DNA of 52,684 nucleotides from SHZI01 sp032122615 (lineage in GTDB: Bacteria; Pseudomonadota; Gammaproteobacteria; Steroidobacterales; GCA-2729495): contig JAQBGF010000164.1 of NCBI GenBank assembly GCA_032122615.1, positions 1 to 52,684 of the forward strand, given 5' to 3'. The position numbers and the translations under genes are program-made. The notes under the pieces are model-generated. The model was not told where the DNA came from. It saw only the letters and a list, made by a program, of their open reading frames with translations, and made no database searches. This document shows, in pieces, positions 16,578-24,776 of this stretch. Every line of letters starts with the position of its first letter. Position 1 is the stretch's first letter.

Positions 16578-17756
16578 TTAGTTGACCCATTGCCGTGGAT
16601 TCAGGGGCCGGCCGTTGCGGCGCACCTCGAAATAAAGCGCCGACCGGGACTGCCCGCCCGTGTCGCCGACGTGGGCGAGGACGTCGCCCACGGCAAGCCG
16701 GTCGCCGACCTGCCGGGTCAGATCCTGATTGTGACCGTAAAGGCTGAGATAGCCCCCGCCGTGATCGAGCACCAGCAACAAACCAAGCCCGGGCAACCAG
16801 TCCGCGTAGACGACCTTGCCGGACCGGATGGCGCGCACTTCGCTGCCCGCGGTTGCCGCGATCAACACACCGTCCCAGCGCATCTGGCCACCCGCGCGCG
16901 GCTGTCCGAAGTCTGCCAGCAGCCGGCCTTCCACCGGCCAGCGCCCCTTGCCCAGTGGCTTGCCGGTCGCGGGGGCGGCCGGCAGCTTGCCAGGCACCGG
17001 CGCCTGGCGCCGGGCTTTGGCAGCCGCCCGTTCCAGTTCCCGCAGAAGGCGCTGGAGCCCGGCCGCCTGATCCCGTGCGCGGGACAATTGCTGCTTCTGC
17101 CCCTTTACCTGCGAGTCCAGGCTCGCGATCACGGTCGACCGCTCCTTCCGCGAGCCGTCGAGTTCCGCCAAGTGGCGGCGCCGCTGGGCTTCCAGCGCCA
17201 AAAGAGCACTCTGCTGCTCTTCAACTGCCAGTCGATCCCGCTCCAGTGCCTCCAGGCTGGCCTGAACGGAACCTAAGAGTTCGCTGCGGCTGCGGGCGAG
17301 AAAGCCCAGCCAGGTCAGACGGCGCCCGAGTTCGGCGGGATCTTGCTGATTGAAAATCGTCCGAACCTGCTCACTGCCACCGGTAATGTGGGCCAGTCGA
17401 AGTTGTCCGGCCAGGTCGCCACGCTGCTTCTCAAGCTCAGTTCGCGTGGCTTCGAGCTGTCGCGTGAGTGCCGCCAGCTGCCGTGCTCCTTCGGCCAGCG
17501 CCCGGCGGGTCGCGTTGAGTTCCTTGCGGGCACGCGCCGCGGCAGTCTCGGCAGCGCGCAACTGGCGATCGAGCTGGCCCCGGCGGGCGAGGTCCTGTCG
17601 ATTCTGTTTTTCGAGGCCGCGGATGCGATCCTGAACGCGGGCAAGATCATTCTTGGTCTTGCCGGCCGCATTCTTGCCCGTCTCCTGAGCCGCATGGAGC
17701 CCGGCTGGCAGGTACAGGAGTAGCGCCAAAACCAGGCAGAGCAGCATTCGGACCAT
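16578..17756 (-). CDS. envC: Murein hydrolase activator EnvC
   Basis: A 392-residue periplasmic activator of cell-division amidases. It has a signal peptide, a long coiled coil (about residues 30-255, rich in Arg, Glu and Leu) and a C-terminal LytM/M23-like domain. The zinc ligands of active M23 peptidases are replaced (MRWDGVLI where an H-x3-D is needed; LYGHN in place of HxH), as in E. coli EnvC, so it should regulate rather than cut. It starts 54 bases from the divergent rhodanese gene. Confidence 0.93.
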   Translation of the reverse strand: MVRMLLCLVLALLLYLPAGLHAAQETGKNAAGKTKNDLARVQDRIRGLEKQNRQDLARRGQLDRQLRAAETAAARARKELNATRRALAEGARQLAALTRQLEATRTELEKQRGDLAGQLRLAHITGGSEQVRTIFNQQDPAELGRRLTWLGFLARSRSELLGSVQASLEALERDRLAVEEQQSALLALEAQRRRHLAELDGSRKERSTVIASLDSQVKGQKQQLSRARDQAAGLQRLLRELERAAAKARRQAPVPGKLPAAPATGKPLGKGRWPVEGRLLADFGQPRAGGQMRWDGVLIAATAGSEVRAIRSGKVVYADWLPGLGLLLVLDHGGGYLSLYGHNQDLTRQVGDRLAVGDVLAHVGDTGGQSRSALYFEVRRNGRPLNPRQWVN

Positions 17757-17810
17757 CGTCTGGCCAGTTTAGGCCATGGTTATAATGCGCCGCCAGCCAG
17801 ATCGGACCCC

Positions 17811-18236
17811 ATGGACAATATCCTCGAATTCGCCACGGCGAACCCTTACCTCGTGACCGCGACCGCGCTGATGCTGATCGCCGTCGTGGCGTTCGAACTG
17901 CGATTGCGCGCCCGCGCCGGCTTCGAAGTCTCGATTGCAGAGACTGTACGGATGATCAATAGCGGTGCCACGGTCGTGGACGTGCGGGACGCCACCCGGT
18001 TCGCAGCCGGACATATCATCAGCGCACTGAATATCCCGCCTGCGGAACTCGTCAAGGGCGAGGAAGGCAAGATCAAGAAGAAGCGTGCCGTCGTCGTGGT
18101 GTGCGACAACGGCACCGAAAGCGTCCAGTGCGCCCGCAAACTCCGGGCGGCTGGCTTCGATGGCGCCTTCAGTCTGGAAGGAGGCCTGGATGGCTGGCAG
18201 CGGGACAATCAGCCGCTGGTCAGCGCCTCGCGCTGA
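17811..18236 (+). CDS. Membrane-anchored rhodanese-like protein (YibN type)
   Basis: A 141-residue protein with one N-terminal membrane helix (about residues 13-29) and a rhodanese domain whose active-site cysteine is C98 in VVCDNGTES. It corresponds in size and position to E. coli YibN, which lies upstream of grxC-secB. A role in sulfur transfer or membrane-protein biogenesis is suggested only by family and context. Confidence 0.9.
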   Translation: MDNILEFATANPYLVTATALMLIAVVAFELRLRARAGFEVSIAETVRMINSGATVVDVRDATRFAAGHIISALNIPPAELVKGEEGKIKKKRAVVVVCDNGTESVQCARKLRAAGFDGAFSLEGGLDGWQRDNQPLVSASR

Positions 18237-18251
18237 ATCCGGGCAACGCCG

Positions 18252-18521
18252 ATGGATACCGGCCTGGAAGTGGAGATGTATGCAAATTCCTGGTGCCCGT
18301 ACTGCGCGGCAGCGCGAGCACTGCTCGGCACGAAGCGCGCCCAGGTTGCCGAAATCGATATCGAACAGTTTCCGCAACGGCGTGCCGAGATGATCGCGAG
18401 GTCTGGCCGCTATACCGTGCCGCAAATATTCGTTGGCGACACCCATGTGGGCGGCTTCGATGACTTGGCCGCAATGGAGCGGGCAGGCACACTGGACTCG
18501 CTCCTGCGAGCCAGTCACTGA
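18252..18521 (+). CDS. grxC: Glutaredoxin 3
   Basis: An 89-residue thiol-disulfide oxidoreductase with the redox motif C15-P-Y-C18, the cis-proline region YTVPQIFVG and the glutathione-binding GGFDDL. It begins 16 bases after the rhodanese gene and precedes secB, a conserved order. Confidence 0.95.
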   Translation: MDTGLEVEMYANSWCPYCAAARALLGTKRAQVAEIDIEQFPQRRAEMIARSGRYTVPQIFVGDTHVGGFDDLAAMERAGTLDSLLRASH

Positions 18522-18536
18522 GCAGCGAGAGGTTTC

Positions 18537-19067
18537 ATGGCCGAGTCTCCAACCAACGACCAGGGCGCCAACGGCAGTGACGCTGCGAACGGCGCTGGCG
18601 GAGCAAACCCGCGGCAGTTCGTGCTTCGCCAGCTCTATGTGAAAGATATTTCTTTCGAAGCGCCTAATTCCCCGGCGATATTTACGGAAGGTGGGCTGGA
18701 GCCGGAAATCAAACTGAACCTCCGGACCTCTCACCGTGACCTTGGCAACCAGTTAACGGAGGTGGTGTTGCACGTGTCCGTGCACGCACTGGCTGACCAG
18801 CGAACCATGTTTCTCATCGAACTGGAGCAGGCCGGGACATTCCTGATCAGCGGCTTTCCACCCGACGAAGTCCGCACAATCATCGGCATTGCTTGCCCCA
18901 ATACCCTGTTTCCTTATGCTCGCGAATCAATTTCGTCGACTGTCCAGCGGGGCGGCTTTTCACAAATTTTGCTGCAGCCCATTGATTTCACGGCGCTCTA
19001 TGCCAAGGCCAAGGCCCAGCGTCAGGCTGGCGGCCCCACCGCCGAGCCGCCGGTCGGCAAGGCGTAG
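18537..19067 (+). CDS. secB: Protein-export chaperone SecB
   Basis: A 176-residue tetrameric chaperone that keeps preproteins unfolded and hands them to SecA. Family landmarks are the QLYVKDISFEAPNSP segment, LNLRTSHRDL and CPNTLFPYARESISSTVQRGGF. The N-terminal 20 residues form a polar extension rich in Asn, Gly and Ala. GAGAGG precedes the ATG. Confidence 0.96.
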   Translation: MAESPTNDQGANGSDAANGAGGANPRQFVLRQLYVKDISFEAPNSPAIFTEGGLEPEIKLNLRTSHRDLGNQLTEVVLHVSVHALADQRTMFLIELEQAGTFLISGFPPDEVRTIIGIACPNTLFPYARESISSTVQRGGFSQILLQPIDFTALYAKAKAQRQAGGPTAEPPVGKA

Positions 19068-19088
19068 CAGAGCCCGCGTGGACGACGG

Positions 19089-20099
19089 ATGACAATCTTG
19101 GCAACGCCGTCACCCATTGCGGTACTGGGTGCCGGATCCTGGGGTACGGCGCTGGCTGTTCAGCTTGCGCGCAGCGGCCAGCCCGTCAGCCTGTGGGGCA
19201 GGAACACTCCCGAGCTGCGAGAGCTGGGCGCCGAACGCACTAACCGGCGCTATTTGCCCGGTGTCGCCCTTCCAGACTGCGTACGCATCGATCCGGATCT
19301 GAACGCCGTGGTCCGTGGCCATCGCGACCTGCTGGTGTGCGTGCCGAGCCACGCTTTCCGGGCCACGCTGGCGAGAATTTTCCCCGACCTTGCGCAGGGC
19401 GCTCGCGTCGCCTGGGCCACGAAGGGCTTCGAGCGCGACAGCGGTCTGTTACCCCACGAAGTCGCGGCCGAGGAGTTCGGCCGGGATGTGCCCGTTGCAG
19501 TCCTGTCAGGTCCTACCTTCGCCAAAGAAGTCGGGGCGGGCTTGCCAACGGCAATGACCGTGGCGGCCAGCGATCCCGGGTTTGCCGCCGAACTTGCGAC
19601 CCGCCTGTCGCATCATAGTTTTCGCGCCTACACCTCCAGCGACATCGTTGGCGTCGAGGTAGGCGGGGCTGTGAAGAATGTTCTGGCCATTGCGGCCGGA
19701 ATTTCGGATGGGCTCGGCTTTGGCGCCAACACGCGTATCGCGCTAATCACCCGCGGGCTCGCCGAAATGACAGCGCTCGGCGTTGCACTCGGCGCCCGGG
19801 CCGTGACCTTCATGGGCTTGTCCGGCATGGGCGACCTCGTCCTCACCTGCACCGACGACCAGTCGCGCAATCGTCGCTTTGGTCTCGCGCTTGCCCGGGG
19901 CAAGTCTGCGGCCGATGCCGCGCGCGACATCGGCCAGGTGGTCGAGGGCCAGTTTGCGGCAACGGCGGTGCGGACCGTGGCCAGGCGCCTGAACCTCGAG
20001 ATGCCGATCTGCGAGCAGGTCTATCTCGTTCTGAAAGAGAATCTGCCACCGCGGGACGCCGCTATGGCGCTCCTGGCGCGCGGCCTGGGGCCGGAATAA
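19089..20099 (+). CDS. gpsA: Glycerol-3-phosphate dehydrogenase [NAD(P)+]
   Basis: A 336-residue cytosolic enzyme that makes sn-glycerol-3-phosphate for phospholipids. The Rossmann motif is VLGAGSWGTALA, the catalytic lysine lies in GAVKNVLAIAAG, and LSGPTFAKEV is present. It ends the yibN-grxC-secB-gpsA run and is convergent with trmL 15 bases away. Confidence 0.96.
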   Translation: MTILATPSPIAVLGAGSWGTALAVQLARSGQPVSLWGRNTPELRELGAERTNRRYLPGVALPDCVRIDPDLNAVVRGHRDLLVCVPSHAFRATLARIFPDLAQGARVAWATKGFERDSGLLPHEVAAEEFGRDVPVAVLSGPTFAKEVGAGLPTAMTVAASDPGFAAELATRLSHHSFRAYTSSDIVGVEVGGAVKNVLAIAAGISDGLGFGANTRIALITRGLAEMTALGVALGARAVTFMGLSGMGDLVLTCTDDQSRNRRFGLALARGKSAADAARDIGQVVEGQFAATAVRTVARRLNLEMPICEQVYLVLKENLPPRDAAMALLARGLGPE

Positions 20100-20107
20100 C
20101 GACTCAC

Positions 20108-20122
20108 TTGCCTCTCAGGCAA
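20108..20122. terminator. Small hairpin between convergent gpsA and trmL
   Basis: A perfect 6-bp stem (TTGCCT/AGGCAA, 3-base loop) lies at the joint of the two convergent genes and overlaps the trmL stop. There is no T-run, so a terminator role is only suggested by position. Confidence 0.3.
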
Positions 20123-20570
20123 ACCCCTGCTGTCGCCAGGCCTCGTAGATCATCACCGACGCAGCGTTCGAGAGGTTCAGGCTGCGCGCCGCGGTGCGCA
20201 TCGGAATGCGCAGTACCTGTTCCGCGGGCAGCTGCGCGAGGAACTCCACCGGCAGACCGCTGGTTTCCGGACCCAGAACGAAGCCATCGCCACGGACAAA
20301 GGCCGGATCGGAATAGGCGCGCGTGCCACGAGTCGACAGGGCAAAAATCCGGGGCTCCCCGAGGCTGGCGAGGCAGTCGGCCAGGCTGTCGTGCTGCCGG
20401 ACCGTGGCCCACTCGTGGTAGTCGAGGCCGGCTCGGCGCAATGGCGCGTCATCAAGGCTGAATCCGAGGGGCTTCACCAGGTGAAGCGCGGTTCCTGTGT
20501 TGGCGCAGAGGCGTATGATATTGCCCGTGTTCGGAGGGATCTCCGGGCGAAACAGAATCAGATTGAACAC
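20115..20570 (-). CDS. trmL: tRNA (cytidine(34)-2'-O)-methyltransferase
   Basis: A 151-residue SPOUT methyltransferase that modifies the wobble base of tRNA-Leu. It starts VFNLILFRPEIPPNTGNIIRLCANT and has the SPOUT knot motifs FVLGPETSGLP and RSLNLSNAASVMIYEAW. GTG 20570 is the start; the pyrD start lies only 4 bases away on the other strand. Confidence 0.95.
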   Translation of the reverse strand: MFNLILFRPEIPPNTGNIIRLCANTGTALHLVKPLGFSLDDAPLRRAGLDYHEWATVRQHDSLADCLASLGEPRIFALSTRGTRAYSDPAFVRGDGFVLGPETSGLPVEFLAQLPAEQVLRIPMRTAARSLNLSNAASVMIYEAWRQQGFA

Positions 20571-20574
20571 AGCC

Positions 20575-21573
20575 GTGTCTTACGCCTCCACCACCGACTC
20601 TGCCCTGCTCGCCAGCACGTTCTGCGGGCTGCCCTTCGCTTCACCCATTGTGCTGCTGTCGGGATGCGTCGGTTTTGGGGAAGAATACACACGAGTGGCA
20701 GGCTTCTCGAATCGGGATGCAGGGGCCATCGTGCTCAAGGGCACAACGCTACACCCTCGCCTCGGCAACGAGCCGCACCGTATCGCCGAAACACCGATGG
20801 GGATGCTGAATGCGATCGGCCTGCAAAATCCCGGGGTAGACGCGGTCGTCAGCCGGATATTGCCCTCGCTGGACTTTCGCGAAACCCGTTTCATTGCCAA
20901 TGCCTGCGGCTCCACGATTGATGAGTACGTGGAGGTCTGCCAGCGCTTTGATAACTCACCGATCGATGCGATCGAGATCAATATCAGTTGTCCGAACGTC
21001 AAGGAAGGCGGCGTGGCCTTCGGCAATTACCCGGACGTGTCGGCCCGCGTGGTGGCGGCCTGCCGGAAGGCGACGAAGAAGCCACTGATCACCAAGCTCT
21101 CCCCGAACCAGACGGACATTCGGGAGAACGCCCGGCGCTGCATTGAGGCGGGGACGGACGCTTTTGCCGTCATCAACACGCTCATGGGCATGGCCGTCGA
21201 TATCGAGAAGCGGCAGCCGGTGCTGGCCAACATCCAGGGGGGGCTGTCCGGCCCGGCCATCAAACCGATCGCCCTGCTCAAGACCTGGCAGGTTTACCAG
21301 GAAGCCGGGCCCCATAAGGTCCCGATTATTGGCCAGGGGGGAATCACGACGGCCACCGACGCCCTGGAATTTTTGCTCGCCGGCGCCTCCGCTGTGGGGG
21401 TCGGCACCGCCCTGTTCTACGACCCTCTGGTGTGCACGAAGATCAACGCAGGGATAGCGGACTACCTCCGCCGGCACGGCCTTGCGAGCGTCGGCGAGCT
21501 GGTAGGCACCCTCGCAACAGGTGGTGGGGCCGGAATGACCAAGATCGCTGCCGAAGCCGGTGCTGCCGGTTAA
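20575..21573 (+). CDS. pyrD: Dihydroorotate dehydrogenase, class 1B-like
   Basis: A 332-residue FMN enzyme of pyrimidine synthesis. The pattern is that of the cytosolic class 1B catalytic subunit: GFGEEYTR, GMLNAIGLQNPGVD, the active-site cysteine in NISCPNVKEGG, NTLMGM and GGLSGPAIKPIAL. Class 2 (membrane, quinone-linked) is what most gammaproteobacteria carry; class 1B normally needs a PyrK electron-transfer partner, and none is in this window. The C-terminus has a Gly/Ala-rich tail. The start is taken as GTG 20575; an in-frame TTG at 20563 would overlap trmL. Confidence 0.88.
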   Translation: MSYASTTDSALLASTFCGLPFASPIVLLSGCVGFGEEYTRVAGFSNRDAGAIVLKGTTLHPRLGNEPHRIAETPMGMLNAIGLQNPGVDAVVSRILPSLDFRETRFIANACGSTIDEYVEVCQRFDNSPIDAIEINISCPNVKEGGVAFGNYPDVSARVVAACRKATKKPLITKLSPNQTDIRENARRCIEAGTDAFAVINTLMGMAVDIEKRQPVLANIQGGLSGPAIKPIALLKTWQVYQEAGPHKVPIIGQGGITTATDALEFLLAGASAVGVGTALFYDPLVCTKINAGIADYLRRHGLASVGELVGTLATGGGAGMTKIAAEAGAAG

Positions 21574-21613
21574 CTGTCGACTCTGCTGTCGATATAGTGT
21601 CTTTTAGTGGCAA

Positions 21614-21631
21614 TAAAAAGTCGCCTTTTTA
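21614..21631. terminator. AT-rich inverted repeat between convergent pyrD and ntrC
   Basis: A 7-bp inverted repeat TAAAAAG/CTTTTTA with loop TCGC ends in a T-run on either strand and sits between two convergent genes. It resembles a weak bidirectional terminator, but the stem is A/T only. Confidence 0.35.
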
Positions 21632-21655
21632 AACAGTCACTTAGAGGCAGCAGCG

Positions 21656-23059
21656 CTACTCGAGCCCGTGCTCCCGGATCTTGCGGGCAAGGGTGTTGCG
21701 TCCCCAGCCGAGGAGCTTCGCCGCGTCCTGCCGGTGCCCCTGGGCATGGGCCAGTGCCGCGCTGATCAGGGTGCGCTCGAACTCCGGTAATGCGGTATCG
21801 AGCAACGGCTTGCCGCCTTTAACCTGCAAGGCGCCCTCGGCCCAGTGCGACAGTCGCAGCGACCAGTCGGCCGTGCTGCTGCGCTTACCCGCCTGGCCCC
21901 CCAGTTCGTCCGGAATGTCTTCCGGGCGAATCTCGGCGCCGGGTGCCGTGGCGGTCAGGCGGCGACAGGCATTGACCAGCTGACGCACGTTGCCAGGCCA
22001 GTCGAAACTGACGAGCAGGCTGAGGGCTTCGGGCGCCATGCGCTTCGGCCGGGCACCCAGTTCCCGGGCTGCTTCCCGCAGGTAGTAGTCCAGCAGCAGC
22101 GGAATGTCATCCCGCCGTTCCCGCAGCGCTGGTGTCACCAGGTGCATGACGTTCAGCCGATGGAAGAGATCCTCCCGGAATCTTCCGGACGCAACCGCTT
22201 CGGGCAACTCCTGGTTGGTGGCAGCGATGACCCGGACATCCACCTTGATGGGGACCTGGCCTCCGACCCGGTAGAACTCGCCCTCCGCCAGGACACGCAA
22301 CAGGCGGGTCTGCAGGGCGGTCGACATGTCGCCGATCTCGTCGAGAAACAGCGTGCCCCCGTCCGCCTGCTCGAAACGGCCGATCCGGCGGCTGTCGGCG
22401 CCGGTGAATGCGCCACGTTCATGACCAAACAGCTCGGACTCGAGCAATTCGGAGGCGATCGCCGTCGTATTGAGCGCGATGAACGGTTGCTGGGCGCGCG
22501 GGCTGTGTTCATGCAGCGCCCGGGCGACCAGCTCCTTACCGGTGCCCGACTCTCCCGTAATCAGCACAGTCATGCTCGAGCGCGACAACCGGCCGATCGT
22601 CCGGAAAACGTCCTGCATGGCGGGGGCGCGGCCGATCATGGTTGGCACCGGGCGATCGCCCTCCACCTGTCCGCCCGCGGTGCGCGGGCCAAAGCGGGCA
22701 GCGCGCCGGACCAGCGCCACCGCGTCGTCCACGTCGAAGGGCTTCGGCAGGTATTCGAAGGCTCCGCCCTGGTAGGCGGCCACCGCACTCTCAAGATCGG
22801 CGTGCGCGGTGATCACGATGACCGGAAACGAGTGGCCGTCCCGGACCAGCCGGCGCATGGCTTCCATGCCGTCGATGCCGGGCATGCGAACATCGGTGAT
22901 CAGCACGTCGGGCTGCTCAGTTTTCAGAGCTTCGAAGAGGTTGCTTGCCGACTCGAACAGGCGCGTGTTCATGCCTTCGTTGGTCAGGGCACGGTCGAGG
23001 ACCCAGCGCACGGACGCATCGTCGTCCACTACCCACACTGAAAGTTCGCGGGCGCTCAC
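21656..23059 (-). CDS. ntrC: Nitrogen regulation response regulator NtrC
   Basis: A 467-residue sigma-54 activator. The receiver domain has phospho-acceptor D56 in ITDVRMPG; the AAA+ domain has Walker A GESGTGKE (169-176), the sigma-54 contact loop GAFTGA (216-221) and LFLDEIG; the C-terminal Fis-type helix-turn-helix contains DAAKLLGWGRNTLARKI. It overlaps ntrB by 4 bases and belongs to the glnA-ntrBC cluster. Confidence 0.97.
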   Translation of the reverse strand: MSARELSVWVVDDDASVRWVLDRALTNEGMNTRLFESASNLFEALKTEQPDVLITDVRMPGIDGMEAMRRLVRDGHSFPVIVITAHADLESAVAAYQGGAFEYLPKPFDVDDAVALVRRAARFGPRTAGGQVEGDRPVPTMIGRAPAMQDVFRTIGRLSRSSMTVLITGESGTGKELVARALHEHSPRAQQPFIALNTTAIASELLESELFGHERGAFTGADSRRIGRFEQADGGTLFLDEIGDMSTALQTRLLRVLAEGEFYRVGGQVPIKVDVRVIAATNQELPEAVASGRFREDLFHRLNVMHLVTPALRERRDDIPLLLDYYLREAARELGARPKRMAPEALSLLVSFDWPGNVRQLVNACRRLTATAPGAEIRPEDIPDELGGQAGKRSSTADWSLRLSHWAEGALQVKGGKPLLDTALPEFERTLISAALAHAQGHRQDAAKLLGWGRNTLARKIREHGLE

Positions 23060-24105
23060 ACGGTCTCCGGCAGGTCGAACGGCAGGCGGACCATGAATAT
23101 GGTCTTGCCGGGGCGCGACTGAAACTCGATCAGGCCGCCGTGCCGACTGACCAGGTCCTGTGATATTGGCAAGCCGAGCCCGGTGCCATCGGGTCGCCCC
23201 GTGACCAGCGGGTAAAAAATCGACTCAGCCAGTTCCGGCGGGATTCCCGGGCCATCGTCTTCAACTTCGATGCTGAGAACCAGCTTGTGCCGGACAGCGC
23301 CGATCGGGAAGTTCGTCAGGGCCCGCGTGCGAAACCGCACGTGACCATCCGGTCCAACGGACTGCAGCGCATTTCGGGCAATATTGAGAAGTGCCTGGAT
23401 GAGTTGATCGGAGTCAGCGAATAACGGCGGCAAGCTGGGATCGTAGTCACGAAACAGCTGCACGGCCTCCCGCCGTTCGCTCGCAATCAGCCCGACGACC
23501 CGCTCCAGCACCTCGTGCACGTTTACATCCTGACGCTGCGGACGCTGCACAGGTCCGAGCAGGTTGTCGGTCAGGGATGTCAGGCGATCCGCTTCGCCGA
23601 TGATGATCCGGGTGAACTCTCGCAGCTCGGGCGTCGGCAACTCGCGCTCCAGCAACTGCGCGGCGCCGCGTAGCCCCCCAAGAGGATTGCGGATCTCGTG
23701 CGCCAGCTGACGAATCATGCGGCGACTGGCCTCACGTTGAGCGATAAGCGCGTGCTCGCGATCGATCTGGCGCCAATGCGTGGCATCCGACAGCTCAATG
23801 ATCACGCGGTGACCGGTTCCCGGAGCCGGGGAGACGTGGCACGCCACCTCAATCGGTGTCTCGCTGGTATGGCCGGCGGTGATGCTGATCATCTGGCCGA
23901 AGATCTCGCCTTCGTCCGCCGTGCGCCGGACCAGTTCATCCAGCTGGCGCATGTTCGGAAGTAGTGACTGCAGCGTTCGGCCCAGGCTGTGCCGCACACT
24001 GACGCCGAGCAGATCCTCAGCGCCGGCATTGAGATAGACGATGGTGCCGCCGGGATCGACGATCAGTACGGCTGTAGACAGCCCGCCGAGAATATCGTCC
24101 GGCAG
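23056..24105 (-). CDS. ntrB: Nitrogen regulation sensor kinase NtrB (start codon unusual)
   Basis: The histidine kinase/phosphatase that controls NtrC in response to PII. From CTG 24105 it is 349 residues, the length of E. coli NtrB, with a PAS domain (about 8-110), phospho-accepting H136 in LAHEIRNPLGG, N-box NIARNALQS and G-box GTGLGLPISQDLVSRHGG. No ATG, GTG or TTG occurs in frame between this point and GTG 24429, 324 bases upstream, where the reading frame merely shadows the DUF4124 gene. A CTG (or another rare codon) is therefore the likely start; an extended form is the alternative. Confidence 0.9.
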   Translation of the reverse strand: MPDDILGGLSTAVLIVDPGGTIVYLNAGAEDLLGVSVRHSLGRTLQSLLPNMRQLDELVRRTADEGEIFGQMISITAGHTSETPIEVACHVSPAPGTGHRVIIELSDATHWRQIDREHALIAQREASRRMIRQLAHEIRNPLGGLRGAAQLLERELPTPELREFTRIIIGEADRLTSLTDNLLGPVQRPQRQDVNVHEVLERVVGLIASERREAVQLFRDYDPSLPPLFADSDQLIQALLNIARNALQSVGPDGHVRFRTRALTNFPIGAVRHKLVLSIEVEDDGPGIPPELAESIFYPLVTGRPDGTGLGLPISQDLVSRHGGLIEFQSRPGKTIFMVRLPFDLPETV

Positions 24106-24134
24106 CGGCGCCGGAGTGGTGCCAGCGGAACTGG

Positions 24135-24695
24135 CTACGGACGCCTGACGGGAAGTTGTGCTGGACGTCGCGCCGGAGCCGGGTCCGCGGTTGAGGTCTG
24201 ACGCACGAAGAAGCGGCTCATCGGACTTGAGATCAGCGCTCTCCCCGATGCGTCCACCGCGTCCACCTGCAGCGTGTGCTCGCCCCTGAACACCTCCGAG
24301 AACCTTGCCTGCGTTAGGCCCGGTTCCGCCAGCATCATCCGGCCGTCCAGGCGGAACCTTAAGGCGTGCGCCGGCTGCAGCGCCGGCTGCACTTCCGCTG
24401 CGACGTCCAGTTGGCCCTCGATGTTCCACAGTACCTGTTCCTGCGTCGGCCTCGTGATGGTCAGAGACTGGTATCCCGTGATCAGCGCTGGTGACTCGTC
24501 GTCACCAGCCTGCGTACTGACATTCGGACTGCCATTACGGGCTGGATTGCTCGCAGGAGGGCTGACCGTGATCGTGATCCTCTCGGCACCACGCACGGGC
24601 CGGTCGGAGAAGTGCAACTGGCCGTCGGCATCAACCCATCGATAGACGTCGGCGGATCCGAGGGCGAGGACGAGAAATGCGAATAGCGTTTGCAT
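24135..24695 (-). CDS. DUF4124-containing exported protein
   Basis: A 186-residue protein with a short signal peptide (MQTLFAFLVLALGSA) and a DUF4124 segment (VYRWVDADGQLHFSDRPV). The rest resembles an Ig-like beta domain (VLWNIEGQLDVAAEVQPALQ, LDGRMMLAEPG). ATG 24695 was chosen because it starts the signal peptide; the frame is open 48 bases further. Genes of this type lie between glnA and ntrB in several gammaproteobacteria; function is unknown. Confidence 0.82.
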   Translation of the reverse strand: MQTLFAFLVLALGSADVYRWVDADGQLHFSDRPVRGAERITITVSPPASNPARNGSPNVSTQAGDDESPALITGYQSLTITRPTQEQVLWNIEGQLDVAAEVQPALQPAHALRFRLDGRMMLAEPGLTQARFSEVFRGEHTLQVDAVDASGRALISSPMSRFFVRQTSTADPAPARRPAQLPVRRP

Positions 24696-24730
24696 TCCCG
24701 AAGCATACGCCCCCGTTTTAGGTGCAACCA

Positions 24731-24759
24731 GCGCCCGGCACACACCGTGCGCCGGGCGC
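24731..24759. terminator. Strong GC hairpin downstream of glnA
   Basis: A 9-bp perfect stem (GCGCCCGGC at 24731-24739, GCCGGGCGC at 24751-24759) with an 11-base loop lies between glnA and the DUF4124 gene. It lacks a T-run, so it may be a partial terminator or an mRNA 3'-end stabiliser that lowers expression of the downstream ntrBC genes. Confidence 0.45.
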
Positions 24760-24776
24760 CGCCGAATGTTCTTATG

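Noticed and set aside
24106..24429. A 108-residue N-terminal extension of NtrB from GTG 24429.
   Set aside because: This segment lies wholly or largely inside the DUF4124 gene in another frame, is Gly/Arg/Ala-rich without structure, and would make NtrB far longer than its family.
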